This document shows, piece after piece, positions 22,262 through 23,914 of a DNA stretch of 23,914 nt. The DNA comes from an uncultured Clostridia bacterium (GTDB lineage Bacteria; Bacillota; Clostridia; Tissierellales; Peptoniphilaceae), in contig CAMYBS010000017.1 in the NCBI GenBank assembly GCA_947254025.1, forward strand, positions 1 to 23,914, in the 5' to 3' direction. The position numbers were made by a program, and so were the translations under genes. The notes beneath the pieces are model-generated. The model was not told the origin of the DNA and ran no database searches. It was given only the letters and a program-made list of their open reading frames with translations. Each line of letters starts with the position of its first letter. The stretch's first letter is position 1.

Positions 22262-23470
22262 TTATTTAATTATACTTAGAATTCTTTTACCTAAATTTAC
22301 CCATGAATACTCATGCAAATCTCTTGATATCTCATCTGTGAATAAGTTTTCATCAAGTCTTGCTATCTGCTTTTCTATCTTAGCGGCAAGTCTTTCTACA
22401 TAGCTAGGCACATCTTCTTTATATGGTTTGTCGACGTCGTATATGCGCGGAAGCTCTGTAAACTCGATGATGCCGCTATGCACAAGTTTTTCACCTAGCA
22501 GCATTTTTAGTCCATCTATCTCGGAGGCAACTACTAATTTGTGACAGGCAAGGGCTTCAATCGCAACTAAGCCAAGGGCTTCGAAATATGAAGGCAGTAT
22601 GAATATATTGGAGCGCCTTAAGTCTTCTGCCATGAGCAATTGATTCTCTGCGTCTCGTATATATAAATTCTTAGACTGCTTTGCCTCCATCATCATTCTT
22701 TCTTTGTCATCTTTAGACGCGTTACCTATGATGTGCAGTTCGATATTATCATGATTTTTCTCTAAGTATGGAAGTGCAGCCGCAAGAGCAAAGACTCCCT
22801 TTGACTCTGTAATCTTTCCTACAAACATCAGCCTAATAGTCTTATCGCTCTTAGCCTTTGTGCTAGGGTAGAAGACTTTGTCGTTGTATGCACCGCCAAC
22901 AAGGTATATCTTCTCCTTAGCTATGCCCAGTATATCCTCAATTTGCTCGTGCTCAGCAGGAGTTACTGTCAACACTTGATCAAGATCCTTTAGATGAGTG
23001 AGCCTTGCTAAGAAGCGACTGTGCTGCATAATTTGCCTCATATCAGTTCCGTGGCTTATGCCTACTACCTTCACGTCAGGGAAGGCTTCACGAACAAGGT
23101 CAGTTAAGAACATTAGGTGGTGAGAGATGACAAGCTCTGGCTTGAACTCTTCCTTCGCCTTAAGAAGTCTCTTGCGAAATGCTTCCAGCATAGTATCTAT
23201 CTCATCTTCGCTCATCTCGCTATATATAGTCGACTTGTATGGCATCTCGTCACTCATGCCGCAGATGTGGAAGGGTACTTCTTCTGTGTCGTACAAAACT
23301 TCATACGTGCGGTCTGTATTGACATCTATAAGGTCCCTATGCTTTTCTTCAGCACCGTATATGGCAGCATTTTCTGCACCTGCAGCCTTGAAGGCAGATA
23401 TTAAATTTGCAAAGTAAACACCGCTACCAGTTTTAGCAGGAAGCTGTGTCAAGACGTGTAGTACTCTCAT
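22262..23470 (-). CDS. Glycosyltransferase family 4 protein
   Basis: A 402-aa GT-B-fold retaining glycosyltransferase. The N-terminal acceptor domain starts MRVLHVLTQLPAKTGSGVYF with the glycine-rich loop; ISHGTDMRQ follows; the C-terminal donor domain starts near LMFVGKITESKGV and contains the nucleotide-sugar E-x7-E motif in SYFEALGLVAIEAL. No membrane helix is seen, so it acts in the cytoplasm or at the membrane surface. RBS GGAGG lies before the ATG. No other cell-envelope sugar gene is adjacent, so the acceptor is unknown; glycolipid, exopolysaccharide or small thiol-sugar synthesis are all possible for the family. Confidence 0.88.
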   Translation of the reverse strand: MRVLHVLTQLPAKTGSGVYFANLISAFKAAGAENAAIYGAEEKHRDLIDVNTDRTYEVLYDTEEVPFHICGMSDEMPYKSTIYSEMSEDEIDTMLEAFRKRLLKAKEEFKPELVISHHLMFLTDLVREAFPDVKVVGISHGTDMRQIMQHSRFLARLTHLKDLDQVLTVTPAEHEQIEDILGIAKEKIYLVGGAYNDKVFYPSTKAKSDKTIRLMFVGKITESKGVFALAAALPYLEKNHDNIELHIIGNASKDDKERMMMEAKQSKNLYIRDAENQLLMAEDLRRSNIFILPSYFEALGLVAIEALACHKLVVASEIDGLKMLLGEKLVHSGIIEFTELPRIYDVDKPYKEDVPSYVERLAAKIEKQIARLDENLFTDEISRDLHEYSWVNLGKRILSIIK

Positions 23471-23507
23471 CTAGATCCTCCATTTCGTATTTAAGCATTC
23501 TAAAGCG

Positions 23508-23536
23508 ATTGTAACAAAGAGCTAATAATTTATCAA
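23508..23536 (-). promoter_or_regulatory. Promoter of the GT4 gene
   Basis: On the minus strand TTGATA (23536-23531) and TACAAT (23513-23508) are spaced by 17 bp, giving a leader of about 30 nt before the glycosyltransferase start. Confidence 0.7.
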
Positions 23537-23594
23537 TACATATAAAACATTCTAATGAATAGGCCTATATAAATAAGATAATCTTATATTAATT

Positions 23595-23914
23595 TTATCT
23601 TAATGATGTGTCACTGTGTTTTACAATGTAGTCCACTATCTTTTCTAAATACTCTTTGTCAATGGCATCAAAGTTAGAATACTCATAAGAGTCAATATCC
23701 AAGACGCCAACGCCGCGCGTCATATTATATATAGGAACGACAATTTCACTTTTGCTCATAGAGTCGCATGCGATGTGACCAGCAAAGCTATTAACATCGT
23801 CAACGACAATAGTCTTTTTGCTTGAGTAGGCAGTGCCACAGACTCCTTTACTGAGCATGATCCTGTTACAAGCGGGCTTGCCTTGGAAGGGACCAAGCAC
23901 AAGATTAGTTCCGT
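23595..23914 (-). CDS. msrC: Free methionine-(R)-sulfoxide reductase (GAF domain), 5' end missing
   Basis: The visible C-terminal part, about 106 codons, runs off the window edge; the frame is open to base 23914 and the codons before the first candidate GTG still match the family (TNLVLGPFQGKP), so the true start is outside. fRMsr is a GAF-fold enzyme that reduces free Met-R-SO. All three redox cysteines are visible in their usual contexts: KPAC, GVCG and GHIACD. SEIVVPI and GVLDIDS are further hallmarks. It may cooperate functionally with AhpC in oxidative defence, but the two are not linked. The gene name follows E. coli usage. Confidence 0.92.
   Translation of the reverse strand, partial: GTNLVLGPFQGKPACNRIMLSKGVCGTAYSSKKTIVVDDVNSFAGHIACDSMSKSEIVVPIYNMTRGVGVLDIDSYEYSNFDAIDKEYLEKIVDYIVKHSDTSLR

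Noticed and set aside
23117..23417. Plus-strand frames of about 95 codons inside the GT4 gene
   Set aside because: They are antisense to the conserved N-terminal domain of the glycosyltransferase and carry no ribosome binding site or known motif.
23573..23600. Terminator for the minus-strand methionine sulfoxide reductase gene
   Set aside because: The inverted AAGATAA/TTATCTT arms are only A/T-rich, enclose a 13-nt loop, overlap the stop codon and have no T run behind them.

Overview
The window looks like chromosomal DNA of a low-GC, Gram-positive anaerobe of the Firmicutes. The best guess is the Tissierellia/Peptoniphilaceae group (Peptoniphilus, Anaerococcus, Finegoldia relatives). The reasons are the ctsR-mcsA-mcsB-clpC-radA order followed by a CarD gene, the strong Shine-Dalgarno sites, the AT-rich sigma-A-type promoters and the A/T-rich codon use. 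Genus-level placement is inference.

Bases 1-499 hold no gene. They carry a perfect 108-nt tandem repeat made of small hairpins, two terminator-like hairpins, and the ctsR promoter with a textbook CtsR operator. Bases 500-6389 are the class III heat-shock locus: ctsR, mcsA, mcsB, clpC and radA, closely spaced or overlapping. The McsB here has lost most motifs needed for arginine kinase activity, and ClpC has lost one of its two predicted phosphoarginine-binding glutamates. A 36-nt sequence lies upstream of this locus and again, inverted and identical, directly behind radA. There it starts a chain of hairpins whose stems show compensatory changes.

Bases 6654-9421 carry a housekeeping operon: carD, a membrane PIN-TRAM protein, ispD and ispF (MEP isoprenoid pathway). 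Next is a stand-alone lipoprotein with a rhodanese domain (9520-9987). It is followed by a tightly overlapping five-gene operon (10117-13750) of two small glycosyltransferase-like proteins of the TIGR04282 and TIGR04283 types, two TVP38/TMEM64 membrane proteins and an iron-sulfur CCG-domain oxidoreductase subunit. A single ABC exporter half-transporter (13856-15436) converges on a DUF1576 membrane protein (complement 15503-16765), which diverges from the 2-Cys peroxiredoxin ahpC (16899-17468).

Between ahpC and the next operon lie two very small genes not normally annotated (48 and 37 codons). They have their own promoter, ribosome binding sites and terminator, and encode related hydrophobic peptides. 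The following operon (17998-20817) has a TIM-barrel-like protein of unknown function, an M20 amidohydrolase and an Mrp/ApbC iron-sulfur carrier ATPase. A class II Fic AMP-transferase (21045-22211) follows, preceded by three palindromic operators placed exactly 51 bp apart. The window ends with two minus-strand genes: a GT4-type glycosyltransferase and a free methionine-R-sulfoxide reductase truncated by the window edge.

The observations most worth follow-up are the degenerate McsB in an otherwise intact operon, the covarying mosaic hairpin repeats, the triple operator of the Fic gene, the tandem micropeptide genes, and the overlapping glycosyltransferase/TVP38/Fe-S operon. No tRNA, rRNA, CRISPR array, transposase or prophage gene was seen.
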